This document shows positions 53,271 through 63,439 of a DNA stretch of 64,000 nucleotides, piece after piece. The stretch comes from Chthoniobacterales bacterium (GTDB lineage: Bacteria > Verrucomicrobiota > Verrucomicrobiia > Chthoniobacterales > JAATET01), in the NCBI GenBank assembly GCA_036569045.1, contig DATCRI010000058.1, forward strand, positions 1-64,000. The letters are read 5' to 3'. Position numbers and translations under genes: made by a program. Under the pieces are notes generated by a model. It worked only from the letters and a program-made list of their open reading frames with translations, did no database searches and was not told the origin of the DNA. The first letter of the stretch is position 1. Each line of letters opens with the position of its first letter.

Positions 53271-54944
53271 CTACAAGAAAATCAGCACGAGCACCTGCGC
53301 GCAGACCACGCGCAGCAGCATCGTGAGCGGATAGACCGTGGCGTAGGAAATCGAGGGTGCATCGGAGCCGCTCACGGTGTTTGCAAAGGCGAGCGCGGGC
53401 GGGTCGGTCATGCTGCCGGCGAGGAGTCCGCAGATGGAAACGTAATTCGTCTTGAGGACGATTCGCGCGACCAGACCGACGGTGAACAGCGGGACGAGCG
53501 TGATGAGCATCGCCATGAGCATCCACTTCAACCCGTCGCCGTGGACGAGCGTGTCGACGAACTTCTCGCCCGAATGGAGACCGACGCACGAGAGGAAAAG
53601 CACGATGCCAATCTCGCGGATGGCGAAGTTTGCGTTGTTGGGCATATACCACAGCAGCGGGCCAATGCGGCCGACACGGCTGAGGATGATCGCCACGATC
53701 AGCGGGCCGCCGGCGAGGCCGAGCTTTACCGGCGCCGGGATGCCGGGAAACGCGATCGGGATGCTGCCGAGCAGCACGCCCAGGCCGATGCCAACGAAGA
53801 CGGGAATGAGCTCGGTGTGGTTGAGTTTTTTCACCGAGTTTCCGAGGAAGGTCGAGACGCTTGCGATGTCGCTCTCGTTGCCGACAAGCACGACCATGTC
53901 GCCGAATTGCAACCGCTGCTCCGGCGTGGCGCTCAGCTCCACCTCCGCTCGCGTGACTCGCGTGACCGTGACCTCGTGCTCCTCGAGAAAATCGAGCTCG
54001 CCGAGGGCCTTTCCGAGGATCGCCTTCTTGGTGACGATCACGCGCCGCATCACGAGATTGCTCTTCACCGAGCGAAGGTCGACGCGGCTGATCTGGCCGA
54101 TCATCAGGCGCAGTTCCTCGAGCCCCTTCGCCGGGCCGACAGCGTGAAGAATGTCGCCCGTGTGAATGATCTCGTCGGCCCTGGCCAGCTGCACCTGGTC
54201 GGCGCCGCGGTGCTTGATGCGGGAAATCACCACGCCGAGCCCGACGAGGCCGGGAATCTCGGTGAGCCGATGTCCGTCGAAATTCTCGTTGGTGACGATA
54301 AGCGTGACGTTGGCGAGTTTCTCCGAGGCCTTGCGCGTCTTGCTGAGCAGGTCGGCGGTTTCCTTTTTGAGATCCACGCGGAACAAGGCGCGCAGCAGCA
54401 GCATCGTGAGAATGATGCCGATGATTCCGAAGGGATATGCGACGGCGTAGCCAAGGCCAGGCAGCACGCTCGAGCCGGGCGGTAGATTGGGCAGGCTCCG
54501 GATCGCCTCCTGCGCGGCGCCGAGTGACGGAGTGTTCGTCGTGGCGCCGGAGAACAATCCAACCGCAGCCGCCATGTTAACCCCGCCGATCTTGCAGATC
54601 GCGACCGTGATCGCGGCGCCGAGGAGCACGATGGACGCCGCCATGAGATTCAGCGGCAGGCCCTCGCGCCGCAGCGACGCAAAGAAGCCGGGGCCGACCT
54701 GCATGCCGATCGTATAGACGAAGAGGATGAGTCCGAACTCCCGGGCAAATTCGAGCACGGGCGCGGAGATCGTGAATCCGAGGTGGCCCAGGGCGAGCCC
54801 GGAAAACAACACCCCGGCGATGCCAAGGCCGATGCCTTTGATCTTGAGACTGCCGAGCGCGAGACCCAGCGCAGCCACGATGGAAATAATGATGACGGAG
54901 TGCGCGACGCTTTCTCCGTGAATAAGTTGGTCCAGCCAGTTCAT
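53271..54944 (-). CDS. AspT/YidE-family transporter with RCK_C domains
   Basis: The 557-residue product has the duplicated AspT (aspartate:alanine exchanger) layout: five or so membrane helices on each side (FAREFGLILFVYTIGMQVGPGFF, GLFSGATTNTPSLGAAQEA; then LFLSCVGLHSGEKF, LLAGSMTDPPALAFA) around two TrkA-C/RCK_C domains (TEIPGLVGLGVVISRIKH, RLQFGDMVVLVGNESD). The family exchanges amino acids or C4-dicarboxylates. ATG 54944 starts just before the first helix. It lies between SulP and pckG on the same strand. Confidence 0.9.
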   Translation of the reverse strand: MNWLDQLIHGESVAHSVIIISIVAALGLALGSLKIKGIGLGIAGVLFSGLALGHLGFTISAPVLEFAREFGLILFVYTIGMQVGPGFFASLRREGLPLNLMAASIVLLGAAITVAICKIGGVNMAAAVGLFSGATTNTPSLGAAQEAIRSLPNLPPGSSVLPGLGYAVAYPFGIIGIILTMLLLRALFRVDLKKETADLLSKTRKASEKLANVTLIVTNENFDGHRLTEIPGLVGLGVVISRIKHRGADQVQLARADEIIHTGDILHAVGPAKGLEELRLMIGQISRVDLRSVKSNLVMRRVIVTKKAILGKALGELDFLEEHEVTVTRVTRAEVELSATPEQRLQFGDMVVLVGNESDIASVSTFLGNSVKKLNHTELIPVFVGIGLGVLLGSIPIAFPGIPAPVKLGLAGGPLIVAIILSRVGRIGPLLWYMPNNANFAIREIGIVLFLSCVGLHSGEKFVDTLVHGDGLKWMLMAMLITLVPLFTVGLVARIVLKTNYVSICGLLAGSMTDPPALAFANTVSGSDAPSISYATVYPLTMLLRVVCAQVLVLIFL

Positions 54945-55006
54945 GTTTTCACTTGCCTGCGGGCGCCTGCAGAGACAAAGCAGGGCAGGCGCCGCGGGCA
55001 ATTCAA

Positions 55007-56827
55007 TTACAGACGCGAGATGAGGAGTTCACGCTGGAAGAGCAGCTCTTTGGGCAGGTCGGCGTTGAGGTCGATGAACAGCTCGTCCTGCAGCATCAAC
55101 TCGCGCTTCCATCCCTGCACGTCGATCGCCAGCGCCTTTTCCAGCATCGCCGCGTCGTAATTTTCCAGGCCGCGAATGTCGATGTCCTCCGCGGCGGGCA
55201 TCCAGCCGAGCGGCGTTTCCTCGGCATAGACCGAGCCGCGGCAGCGGGCGATGATCCAGGCCAGCACGCGCATGTTTTCGCCGAAGCCGGGCCACAGGAA
55301 CTTGCCATTCTCGTCCTTGCGGAACCAGTTCACGTGAAAGATTTTTGGCGTGTGCTTGAGCTCCTTCCGCATCTCGAGCCAATGGGCAAAGTAATCGCCC
55401 ATGTTGTAGCCGGCGAAGGGAAGCATGGCCATGGGATCGCGGCGCACGGCGCCGAGTGTGCCGGCGGCGGCAGCGGTCATTTCCGAGCCCATCGTCGCGC
55501 CGAGGTAGGTGCCGTGGATCCAGTTGAAAGCCTGGAAAACGAGCGGCATCGTCGTCGCGCGGCGGCCGCCGAAGATGAAAGCGCTGATCGGCACGCCGGC
55601 GGGATCGTCGGCCTTGTCGTCGAGCACGGGGTTGTTCGCCATCGGGGCCGTGAAACGCGAATTCGCGTGCGCGGCCGGGCGGCCGCAACCGGGCGTCCAC
55701 TCGCGACCGGTCCAATCCGTCAGCAGCGGCGGCGGGGTTTCGGTGAGACCTTCCCACCACACATCACCGTCGGGAGTGAGCGCGACGTTGGTGAAGATCG
55801 TGTCCTTGCGGCAGCATTCGAGGGCGTTCGCGTTTGATCTTTCGGACGTGCCCGGAGCGACTCCGAAATACCCGGCCTCCGGATTGATCGCGTAGAGGCG
55901 GCCGTCCGCGCCGGGTTTGATCCAGGCGATGTCGTCGCCCACGGTCGTGATCTTCCAACCAGCAAGCTCCCGCGGCGGGATGAGCATGGCGAAGTTCGTC
56001 TTGCCGCAGGCGCTTGGGAAGGCGGCGGCAACGTAGGTCTTCTCCCCGGCCGGCGACGTCGCGCCGACGATGAGCATGTGCTCCGCCATCCAGCCCTCGT
56101 CGCGCGCCATGCACGAGGCGATGCGCAGCGCAAAGCACTTCTTCCCGAGCAGCGCATTGCCGCCGTAGCCGCTGCCGTAGGACCAGATTTCACGATCCTC
56201 CGGAAAGTGGACGATGTATTTGGTCTCCTTGTTGCAGGGCCAGGAAACATCGGGTTGTCCCGGCTCGAGCGGCGCGCCGACGGAATGGACGCAGGGCACG
56301 AATTTCCCGTCCGCGCCGAGCACATCGAGGACAGCCCGGCCCATGCGGGTCATGATGCGCATGTTCACCGCAACGTAGGCGGAATCGGAGACCTCGACGC
56401 CGATGTGCGAGATGGGCGAACCGAGCGGGCCCATGCTGAAGGGCACGACATACATCGTGCGACCGCGCATGCAGCCGGAGAACACGCCCTTGAGCGTGGC
56501 ACGCATCTTGTCCGGTGCGACCCAGTTGTTCGTCGGGCCGGCGTCGCCCTTGCGGCGGCTGCAGATGAACGTGCGATTCTCGACGCGGGCGACGTCGCTC
56601 GGATCGGAAAGCGCGAGATAGCTGTTGGGGCGCTTCTCGGGATCGAGGCGCGTGAAGGTGCCAGCCTGCACGAGTTCCTCGCAGAGCTGGTCGTATTCCT
56701 TCTGCGAGCCATCGCACCAATGGATGCGATCGGGCTGGCACAAGTCGGCGATCTGCTCGACCCAGGCAAGGAGTTCGAGATTCCGGGTGAGAGGTTTGGC
56801 GGCGGGCGGTTCGAGTGTGGTGGTCAT
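55007..56827 (-). CDS. pckG: Phosphoenolpyruvate carboxykinase (GTP)
   Basis: PckG interconverts oxaloacetate and PEP with GTP. The 606-residue product has the GTP-type signatures: [13 protein letters not shown], the kinase-1 loop [12 protein letters not shown] (with the catalytic Cys), [39 protein letters not shown] and [23 protein letters not shown]. It is the only gluconeogenic enzyme in the window and lies divergent from mdh, 191 bases apart. A joint role in C4-C3 conversion is likely. Confidence 0.96.
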   Translation of the reverse strand: MTTTLEPPAAKPLTRNLELLAWVEQIADLCQPDRIHWCDGSQKEYDQLCEELVQAGTFTRLDPEKRPNSYLALSDPSDVARVENRTFICSRRKGDAGPTNNWVAPDKMRATLKGVFSGCMRGRTMYVVPFSMGPLGSPISHIGVEVSDSAYVAVNMRIMTRMGRAVLDVLGADGKFVPCVHSVGAPLEPGQPDVSWPCNKETKYIVHFPEDREIWSYGSGYGGNALLGKKCFALRIASCMARDEGWMAEHMLIVGATSPAGEKTYVAAAFPSACGKTNFAMLIPPRELAGWKITTVGDDIAWIKPGADGRLYAINPEAGYFGVAPGTSERSNANALECCRKDTIFTNVALTPDGDVWWEGLTETPPPLLTDWTGREWTPGCGRPAAHANSRFTAPMANNPVLDDKADDPAGVPISAFIFGGRRATTMPLVFQAFNWIHGTYLGATMGSEMTAAAAGTLGAVRRDPMAMLPFAGYNMGDYFAHWLEMRKELKHTPKIFHVNWFRKDENGKFLWPGFGENMRVLAWIIARCRGSVYAEETPLGWMPAAEDIDIRGLENYDAAMLEKALAIDVQGWKRELMLQDELFIDLNADLPKELLFQRELLISRL

Positions 56828-57018
56828 GCTCGGATCGTGGCACGACCGCGATTTGCAGCGATACGCCACGATTGGCGAAACCCGCTCCATTCTTGCCAAA
56901 CAAAAGCGCTCCGCGGGCCGCCTTGCCCCTATTTTGCTGACATCGCGCCGGAACTTGGCATTTGGCCATTTGCGCTTTTCGGGGAAGCAAAGGCGCGCAT
57001 TTATTCGAAATCGAAAAT

Positions 57019-58005
57019 ATGAAAACACCCATTAAAGTCGCCGTCACGGGCGCAGCCGGCCAGATCGGTTACTCGCTTCTTTTCCGCATTGCCTCGGGTG
57101 CGATGTTCGGCCCCGACCAGCCCGTGGAGCTCCGCCTCATCGAACTCGAACCTGCCCTCGGCGCCCTGGCCGGAGTGGCGATGGAACTCGACGACTGCGC
57201 GTTTCCGCTGCTCGCCGGAATCGTGCAGACCAGCGACCTCAACGAAGGATTTCGCGGAGCGAACTGGGCGCTCCTCGTCGGGTCGGTGCCGCGCAAGGCG
57301 GGCATGGAGCGAAAAGACCTCCTCAACATCAACGGCAACATCTTCATCGGCCAGGGCAAGGCCATCGAGGCGAATGCGGCCGCGGATGTGCGCGTCGTCG
57401 TGGTCGGAAATCCCTGCAACACGAACGCCCTCATCGCGCAGCGAAACGCCCGCAGCATTCCGGCAAACCGGTGGTATGCCATGACGCGCCTGGACGAGAA
57501 TCGCGCGAAGAGCCAGCTCGCGGCGCGCGCCGGAATCCACGCGCACGACGTGACGAATGTCGCGATCTGGGGCAACCACTCCGCCACGCAGTATCCCGAT
57601 TTCTACAACGCCCGCCTTGGTGGAATTCCCGCCGTCGACGTGATCCGCGACGAAGCATGGCTGAAGGAAACGTTCGTGCCGAACGTGCAGCAGCGCGGTG
57701 CGTCAATCATCAAGGCGCGAGGCTCGTCATCGGCAGCCTCGGCCGCGAACGCCGTAGTGGACACCGTGCGCGCGCTCACCATGCCGACACAAGCCGGCGA
57801 CTGGACCAGCATCGCGGTGACATCCGACGGCTCCTACGGCATCCAGCCCGGACTCATCTGCTCGTTTCCGGTTCGCAGCGACGGCACGAATTACGAGATC
57901 GTGCAGGGCGTGCCGGTGAATGATTTCGCGCGCGCCCGCATCGATGCTTCGGTGAACGAGCTCCTCGAGGAGAAATCCCTCGTCGGCGATCTGCTGCCTG
58001 CCTGA
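57019..58005 (+). CDS. mdh: Malate dehydrogenase
   Basis: Mdh interconverts malate and oxaloacetate with NAD(H). The 328-residue product is of the cytosolic/actinobacterial type: [21 protein letters not shown] (NAD loop), [26 protein letters not shown] with substrate Arg, [23 protein letters not shown], and the catalytic His in [15 protein letters not shown] 57019 begins the Rossmann fold. Divergent from pckG. Confidence 0.96.
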   Translation: MKTPIKVAVTGAAGQIGYSLLFRIASGAMFGPDQPVELRLIELEPALGALAGVAMELDDCAFPLLAGIVQTSDLNEGFRGANWALLVGSVPRKAGMERKDLLNINGNIFIGQGKAIEANAAADVRVVVVGNPCNTNALIAQRNARSIPANRWYAMTRLDENRAKSQLAARAGIHAHDVTNVAIWGNHSATQYPDFYNARLGGIPAVDVIRDEAWLKETFVPNVQQRGASIIKARGSSSAASAANAVVDTVRALTMPTQAGDWTSIAVTSDGSYGIQPGLICSFPVRSDGTNYEIVQGVPVNDFARARIDASVNELLEEKSLVGDLLPA

Positions 58006-58036
58006 TCCCCCAGCCAACCCGGCAATCGCGTCCGCG

Positions 58037-58909
58037 CTAGGCGGGCGCGAGCTGTCCGCGATATTCCGTCGGCGAGCGTCCGACGATTTTTTTGAACGCG
58101 CGATTGAAATGCGTGAGCGACTGGAAACCGACTTCGTAGGCGATCTCGCTGATGCGCAGGTTCGGATTCAGCAGCAGATTCTTCGCTTTTTCCACGCGCA
58201 CCCGGGAAAGATATTCCGTGAAGTTCAGGCCGGTCGCCTTCTTGAACATCTTGCAAAAATAAAACGTGCTCGCGTTCACCGCTTTTGCGACCTGGCCGAG
58301 CGAGAGATCCTCGGTCTGGTTCTCTTTGATGAAGTTCTTGGCCCGGCTGATCATCGGTGGCTCGGCGTTCCCGGTCTGCACCAGCACCTGGTTCCCGACG
58401 ATGGAAAGATGCTGTGCGAAGATCGTGAGCAGCTCGACCATCGACTCGTATTGAGCGGGCGTCATGACCCTGGTCTGGAAGTACGCGGCCTCGATCTGCG
58501 CATCCACCGGCACGCCCCACTCCCGTAGCTTTTTCGTCACACGGGCAAACTGCGCGGCGGTGGGTTTTTTGCAAAACACCTGGCCGGTCTGCAAAAAGCC
58601 GATCAATTGATCGCCGAGGCGCACCGGCACGGCGCTGTCCGTCATTCCGGCGTCGCATTTCACGGTGCGCACCTCCGCGCCGGCCCCCTGCGTGAGCTGC
58701 TCCTGCGTGGTGAGACAGGCGGCGCATGAACGGCTCACGCGCGCCATGATCTCGCAGAACTCGTTCTCGGATTTCTTTCCAGTGTGCGGCAATTGCCATG
58801 CGCCGACGGCGGTCAGGGATACGGGCAGCCCGGTCGCCTCGCTGAAGGCCCGCTCGTAGTCGCGATAAATCTTCGACGACGTGAGAGCCTTGAGAACGTC
58901 CCCATTCAT
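58037..58909 (-). CDS. PocR-domain AraC-family regulator
   Basis: The 290-residue product joins an N-terminal PocR ligand-sensing domain (FSEATGLPVSLTAVGAW, RSCAACLTTQEQL, GLQTGQVF-like FLQTGQVFCKKP) and a C-terminal AraC helix-turn-helix pair (LSLGQVAKAVNASTFYFCKM, ISEIAYEVGFQSLTHFNRAF). PocR controls propanediol and cobalamin genes in enterics, where the sensor domain binds a small ligand. The cysteine pair CAAC is in the sensor. Targets here are unknown. It is convergent with mdh and next to a radical SAM gene. Confidence 0.88.
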   Translation of the reverse strand: MNGDVLKALTSSKIYRDYERAFSEATGLPVSLTAVGAWQLPHTGKKSENEFCEIMARVSRSCAACLTTQEQLTQGAGAEVRTVKCDAGMTDSAVPVRLGDQLIGFLQTGQVFCKKPTAAQFARVTKKLREWGVPVDAQIEAAYFQTRVMTPAQYESMVELLTIFAQHLSIVGNQVLVQTGNAEPPMISRAKNFIKENQTEDLSLGQVAKAVNASTFYFCKMFKKATGLNFTEYLSRVRVEKAKNLLLNPNLRISEIAYEVGFQSLTHFNRAFKKIVGRSPTEYRGQLAPA

Positions 58910-58939
58910 GGAGCCGATGCTAGCACGTGCCTGCTTAGG

Positions 58940-59809
58940 TTAAAAGACTTCCGCGTTCAATCCCGTCATCTCCCGCACGGTGTGCGCGATCCTGGAAAGC
59001 GTGCGCAGGGGCAGATGTCCGCATTGAGCGTCCACGGCCGGCCGATGGGCGGAGTAGATCTGCACGAGCGAGATGCGGACGCCGTCCTCCTTGAGTTCGA
59101 GCAGGTTTCGGGCATAGGCATCGATCTCGGCGTCGGATGGCTCGCAACCATCGACCGAGGGGAAGAGGCTTTGAATGACGATCGGGCGAAACCTCCCGAG
59201 GTCGCGGATTCCCCTCAGAGCAACTTCGATGGAGATTCCCGGTCGATTGACGATGTCCATGTAACCCTGCGTGCCGGCGTCGAGCTTCGCCCAGACCTCA
59301 TCCGCATCCGCAAGCTGCGCGATGGCCTCGCGCACTTTCGGAATGTTCAGGCCGATCGAATTGGTGATCACCACGATCTTGAACGCCGGGTTCGGATGGC
59401 GTTCCCGAAGCTCGAGGATGGCCTCGAGCGCCTCCCGGAAATTGGGGCAGAGCGTCGGTTCCCCGTCGCCGCTGAGTGCGATCTCCTTCAAGGCCAGCAG
59501 CTCGGCGGGCATGCCTTCGTAACCGAGGTCGGAGAGGCGTCCATCCCGCACGAGCGCCAGCATCTGCTCGAGTTCGCGAATCATCTCCGGCACGTGAACG
59601 CCGCGCGCACCTCCGCGTCCGTCGCGGTCGATCTCGCAGTAGATGCAGTCGAAGTTGCAGCGCTGATCGGGGTTGAGATTGATGCCGATCGAGAGCCCGC
59701 CCGCGCGCTGCGAGAGAACGGTATAAACGTAGCGATTGCCGTGGAATTTTCGCGCCGGCAAAGGCTCCACGCGATCGGAATTCGCGGGATGGGAAGGCTG
59801 CGCCAACAT
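58940..59809 (-). CDS. Radical SAM protein of unknown function
   Basis: The 289-residue product is a radical SAM enzyme: CNFDCIYCEI holds the CxxxCxxC cluster motif, ALSGDGEPTLCPNF is the SAM-binding GGEP-like strand, and VIQSLFPSVDG and LVQIYSAHRPAVD follow. This type resembles elongated TIM-barrel relatives of the MoaA and TYW1-like group, but no substrate can be named. ATG 59809 is the start. It is 30 bases from the AraC regulator. Confidence 0.8.
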   Translation of the reverse strand: MLAQPSHPANSDRVEPLPARKFHGNRYVYTVLSQRAGGLSIGINLNPDQRCNFDCIYCEIDRDGRGGARGVHVPEMIRELEQMLALVRDGRLSDLGYEGMPAELLALKEIALSGDGEPTLCPNFREALEAILELRERHPNPAFKIVVITNSIGLNIPKVREAIAQLADADEVWAKLDAGTQGYMDIVNRPGISIEVALRGIRDLGRFRPIVIQSLFPSVDGCEPSDAEIDAYARNLLELKEDGVRISLVQIYSAHRPAVDAQCGHLPLRTLSRIAHTVREMTGLNAEVF

Positions 59810-60055
59810 GGGAATCGGTTTACATCCAGAACACGGACGGAGCGCGCCGTGTGTTGGCCATTGCTGCGCCAAAATTGTTCGGCCTCCGCCGCAGCCAACA
59901 ACGCAGAATCGGGAGAGAAATCGCCAATCCTCGTGGAGTCGGCGCGCACGGGTGCCGCTATTCATGGGGACGAAGAGGACGCGCTGCACCGATGAGGGGC
60001 CCGCACTCCAGCACCAGGCGCGGCGCACCTCTTCACAAATTTCAAAAACCAACTC
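59810..60055. other. Intergenic region between the radical SAM and sdh genes
   Basis: About 246 bases with no supported gene. It must contain the divergent promoters of both units, but I see no convincing -35/-10 pair and no FNR box. Confidence 0.4.
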
Positions 60056-60862
60056 ATGTCCGCCGCTCATCCCGCCACCCGCCCCGCCTTCGCTCAAACT
60101 CTTCGCCGCGACGCATGGTGGATGCAGCCTCTCGTTGTCTTCCTCGGCTTCACCGCATTCATCGTCTACTCCACCTGGGCCGCCTTTCAGAATGCGCACT
60201 ATTGGTTCGAAGGCGGCGGCGCGGATTACCTGTCGCCGTTCGCCTCGCCGGAAATTTTCGGCAGCTCGCCACATTCGATCTTCGGCCCCAGGCCCGGCTG
60301 GTGGCCGGGGTGGCTGCCGTTTTCGGCGTCGTTCTTCGTCCTCTGGATTCCCGCCGGCTTCCGCTTCACCTGCTATTACTACCGCGGCGCCTACTACAAG
60401 GCGTTCTCCGCTGATCCCCTCGCCTGCGCCGTCGGCGAAGGCCGCAAGACCTATCTCGGCGAGCAGTTTTTCCCGTTCATCCTGCAAAACTTCCATCGCT
60501 ATTTCTTCTACCTCGCGTTCGTCGTGCTCTTCCTTCTCGGCTACGACGCGTGGAAGGCGATGTGGTTCCGCGACGCGCAGGGCGCCGTCCATTTCGGCAT
60601 CGGCGTCGGCACCATCGTGCTCACCATCAACGTCATCCTGCTCAGCGGCTACACCCTGGGCTGTCACTCGCTGCGGCATCTCATCGGCGGCTGGCGCGAC
60701 AAAATCTCCAAATCGAAATGCGGTGGCTGCTACCGCGCCGTGAGCTGCCTGAATCGCAAACACATGGCCTGGGCGTGGGTGAGCCTCGTCTGGGTCGGAT
60801 TCACCGACGTCTACGTGCGCCTCTGCTCGATGGGCATCTGGCACGACTACCGACTTTTCTAG
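60056..60862 (+). CDS. sdhC: Succinate dehydrogenase membrane-anchor subunit (Sdh1 type)
   Basis: The 268-residue product has five or so membrane helices. The segment GFRFTCYYYRGAYYKAFSADPLACAV resembles the anchor of actinobacterial Sdh1 (as in the Rv0249c group), and HRYFFYLAFVVLFL and GYTLGCHSLRHLIGG contain candidate haem or quinone histidines. It links the catalytic subunits to the quinone pool. It is the first gene of sdhCAB, seven bases before sdhA. Confidence 0.85.
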   Translation: MSAAHPATRPAFAQTLRRDAWWMQPLVVFLGFTAFIVYSTWAAFQNAHYWFEGGGADYLSPFASPEIFGSSPHSIFGPRPGWWPGWLPFSASFFVLWIPAGFRFTCYYYRGAYYKAFSADPLACAVGEGRKTYLGEQFFPFILQNFHRYFFYLAFVVLFLLGYDAWKAMWFRDAQGAVHFGIGVGTIVLTINVILLSGYTLGCHSLRHLIGGWRDKISKSKCGGCYRAVSCLNRKHMAWAWVSLVWVGFTDVYVRLCSMGIWHDYRLF

Positions 60863-60869
60863 AATATTT

Positions 60870-62696
60870 ATGAGCAACTACGAAACCCACGAATACGACG
60901 TGCTCGTCATCGGAGCCGGCGGAGCCGGACTGCGCGCAGCCATCGAAGCCTCCGCAGCCGGAGCGAAAGTCGGCCTGATCTGCAAATCCCTGCTCGGCAA
61001 GGCGCACACCGTGATGGCCGAGGGCGGCATGGCGGCCGCGATGGGCAACGTCGACGACCGCGACAACTGGCGGGTGCATTTCGCGGATACGATGCGCGGC
61101 GGCCAATACACGAACAACTGGCGCATGGCCGAACTGCACGCGAAGGAAGCCCCCGACCGCGTGCACGAACTCGAGGCCTGGGGCGCCGTCTTCGACCGCA
61201 CGAAGGATGGAAAAATTCTCCAGCGCAATTTCGGCGGCCACCGCTACCCGCGGCTTGCACACGTCGGCGACCGCACCGGACTCGAGCTCATCCGCACGCT
61301 GCAGGATCACGGCATCCACCAGGGCATCGAGGTCCACATGGAGCAAACCGTCGTCTCATTTCTCAAGGACGGAGACCGCGTCGCCGCGGCCCTCGCCTAC
61401 GACCGGGAGCGCGGGCGATTTCGCGTCTTCAAGACCCGGGCGATTGTAGTCGCCACCGGCGGACTCGGTCGCGCCTACAAGATCACCAGCAATTCGTGGG
61501 AGGGCACGGGCGACGGAGTTTCGCTCGCCTACCACGCGGGCGCGGAACTGCTCGACATGGAGTTCATTCAATTCCACCCGACCGGCATGGTCTGGCCGCC
61601 GAGCGTGATGGGCATTCTCGTCACGGAAGGCGTGCGCGGCGAGGGCGGCGTCTTGCGCAACAGCGAGGGCAAACGCTTCATGTTCGACGACATTCCGGAC
61701 AACTACAAAAGCCAGACTTCCGACAACGAGGAGGAAGGCTGGCGCTATGTCACCGGCGATAAGAACGCGCGCCGGCCGCCGGAGCTTCTCACCCGCGACC
61801 ACGTCGCCCGCTGCATCATGCGCGAGGTGAAGGCCGGTCGCGGCAGCCCGCACGGCGGCGTGTTTTTGGACATTGCGTGGATCAAGGAGAAGATCGCGAA
61901 CGCGCCGGAGCACATCAAAAAGAAGCTGCCGAGCATGTATCACCAGTTCATGCAGCTCGCGAACCTCGACATCACGAAAGAGCCGATGGAAGTCGGCCCG
62001 ACGACGCACTACGCGATGGGCGGCATTCGCGTCGACGGCGACACCCAGATGTCGAATGTGCCAGGGCTTTTCGCAGCCGGCGAATGCGCGGCGGGATTGA
62101 ACGGCGCAAACCGGCTCGGCGGAAACTCGCTCTCCGACCTGCTCGTCTTCGGCAAGCGCGCCGGCGAATACGCAGCAAAATACGCGAAGGAAAATCCCGA
62201 GGCCGCCGTTTCCGATTCCGACATCGAATCGGCCGTGCAGGAAGCGCTGGCGCCCTTCGAGCGCGGAGCGAAGCACGGCGGCAGCGCCGGCGGCCCCTAC
62301 CAGGTCCAGCAGGTTCTCCAGGGCCTCATGCAAAATTTCGTCGGCATCGTGCGCCGCGAGGACGAAATGGCCCAGGCTCTGAATATGATCGGCGAACTTT
62401 GGACGCAGGCCGGCGAGGTCGCTGTTTATGGCCACCGCGAATACAATCCCGGCTGGCACACCGCGCTCGACCTGAAGCACCTGCTCACGGTTTCCGAGGC
62501 CATTACCCGCTCCGCGCTCGAGCGCAAGGAAAGCCGCGGCGGCCACTTCCGCGAAGACTACGAGGCGAAGGACCCGGTGTTCGGCGCGGTGAACATGGTC
62601 ACCTGGAAAGGCGCCGACGGCACGATGAATCTCCGGCGCGAGCCGATCCCCGCTATGCCCGAACACCTCAAGCAAATCATCGAGGAGATGAAATGA
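60870..62696 (+). CDS. sdhA: Succinate dehydrogenase/fumarate reductase flavoprotein
   Basis: SdhA carries FAD and the dicarboxylate site. The 608-residue product shows the Rossmann FAD motif VLVIGAGGAGLRAAIEASAAG, the flavin-link histidine region KSLLGKAHTVMAEGGM, and active-site segments IQFHPTGM and RLGGNSLSDLLVFGKRAGE. It is of the same type as Sdh1 from Mycobacterium. Whether the enzyme runs as oxidase or reductase cannot be seen. Stop overlaps the sdhB start by four bases. Confidence 0.96.
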   Translation: MSNYETHEYDVLVIGAGGAGLRAAIEASAAGAKVGLICKSLLGKAHTVMAEGGMAAAMGNVDDRDNWRVHFADTMRGGQYTNNWRMAELHAKEAPDRVHELEAWGAVFDRTKDGKILQRNFGGHRYPRLAHVGDRTGLELIRTLQDHGIHQGIEVHMEQTVVSFLKDGDRVAAALAYDRERGRFRVFKTRAIVVATGGLGRAYKITSNSWEGTGDGVSLAYHAGAELLDMEFIQFHPTGMVWPPSVMGILVTEGVRGEGGVLRNSEGKRFMFDDIPDNYKSQTSDNEEEGWRYVTGDKNARRPPELLTRDHVARCIMREVKAGRGSPHGGVFLDIAWIKEKIANAPEHIKKKLPSMYHQFMQLANLDITKEPMEVGPTTHYAMGGIRVDGDTQMSNVPGLFAAGECAAGLNGANRLGGNSLSDLLVFGKRAGEYAAKYAKENPEAAVSDSDIESAVQEALAPFERGAKHGGSAGGPYQVQQVLQGLMQNFVGIVRREDEMAQALNMIGELWTQAGEVAVYGHREYNPGWHTALDLKHLLTVSEAITRSALERKESRGGHFREDYEAKDPVFGAVNMVTWKGADGTMNLRREPIPAMPEHLKQIIEEMK

Positions 62697-63439
62697 AGAC
62701 CGTCACCTTTCGAATCTGGCGAGGCGATGCCAACAGCGGAAAACTCGTCGATTACACCGCCGAAATCACCCCGGGCATGGTCGTCCTCGACGTCGTCCAC
62801 GACATCCAGGCGAAGCAGGCCAACGACCTCGCCTGCCGGTGGAATTGCAAGGCCGGCAAGTGCGGCTCGTGCTCCGCGGAGATCAACGGCGTGCCCCGGC
62901 TGATGTGCATGACGCGACTCGATCAAATTCCGATCGAGCAGCCCGTCACGATCACGCCGCTGAAGGCGTTTCCCGTCATCCGGGACCTCACGACCGACGT
63001 CTCGTGGAACTTCCGCGTGAAGAAGAAAATCAAGCCATTCAAACCCTGCAAACCTCAGGCCGCCGACGGCACCTGGCGCATGCAGCAGGAGGATGTCGAT
63101 CGCGTGCAGGAGTTCCGCAAATGCATCGAGTGCTTTCTCTGCCAGAACGTCTGCCACGTGCTGCGCGACCATCACAAGCACGAGGAGTTCATCGGCCCGC
63201 GCTACCTCGTTTACACCGCCGCGCTCGAAATGCATCCGCTCGATACGGAAGACCGCCTCGAGGAACTCAAGCGGGCCCACGGCATGGGCTACTGCAACAT
63301 CACAAAGTGCTGCACGAAGGTCTGCCCCGAGCACATCACGATCACCGACAACGCCATCATCCCGCTCAAGGAGCGTGTCGTGGACGAGTTCCATGACCCC
63401 CTCGGGTGGCTCTGGAAACTGTTGAGGAAAAAAACATGA
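62693..63439 (+). CDS. sdhB: Succinate dehydrogenase/fumarate reductase iron-sulfur protein
   Basis: SdhB carries the electron-transfer clusters. The 248-residue product has a plant-type 2Fe-2S domain (CRWNCKAGKCGSCSAEING...RLMC) and a two-cluster C-terminal domain (KCIECFLCQNVCHVLRDH and CNITKCCTKVCPEHI). The length equals that of actinobacterial Sdh1 proteins. The ATG overlaps the sdhA stop (ATGA) and its own stop overlaps the next gene. Confidence 0.95.
   Translation: MKTVTFRIWRGDANSGKLVDYTAEITPGMVVLDVVHDIQAKQANDLACRWNCKAGKCGSCSAEINGVPRLMCMTRLDQIPIEQPVTITPLKAFPVIRDLTTDVSWNFRVKKKIKPFKPCKPQAADGTWRMQQEDVDRVQEFRKCIECFLCQNVCHVLRDHHKHEEFIGPRYLVYTAALEMHPLDTEDRLEELKRAHGMGYCNITKCCTKVCPEHITITDNAIIPLKERVVDEFHDPLGWLWKLLRKKT

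Noticed and set aside
59679-59692. TTGATGCCGATCGA, 9/10 match to an FNR box
   Set aside because: Lies well inside the radical SAM coding region and is explained by codons for INLN. Not near a start.
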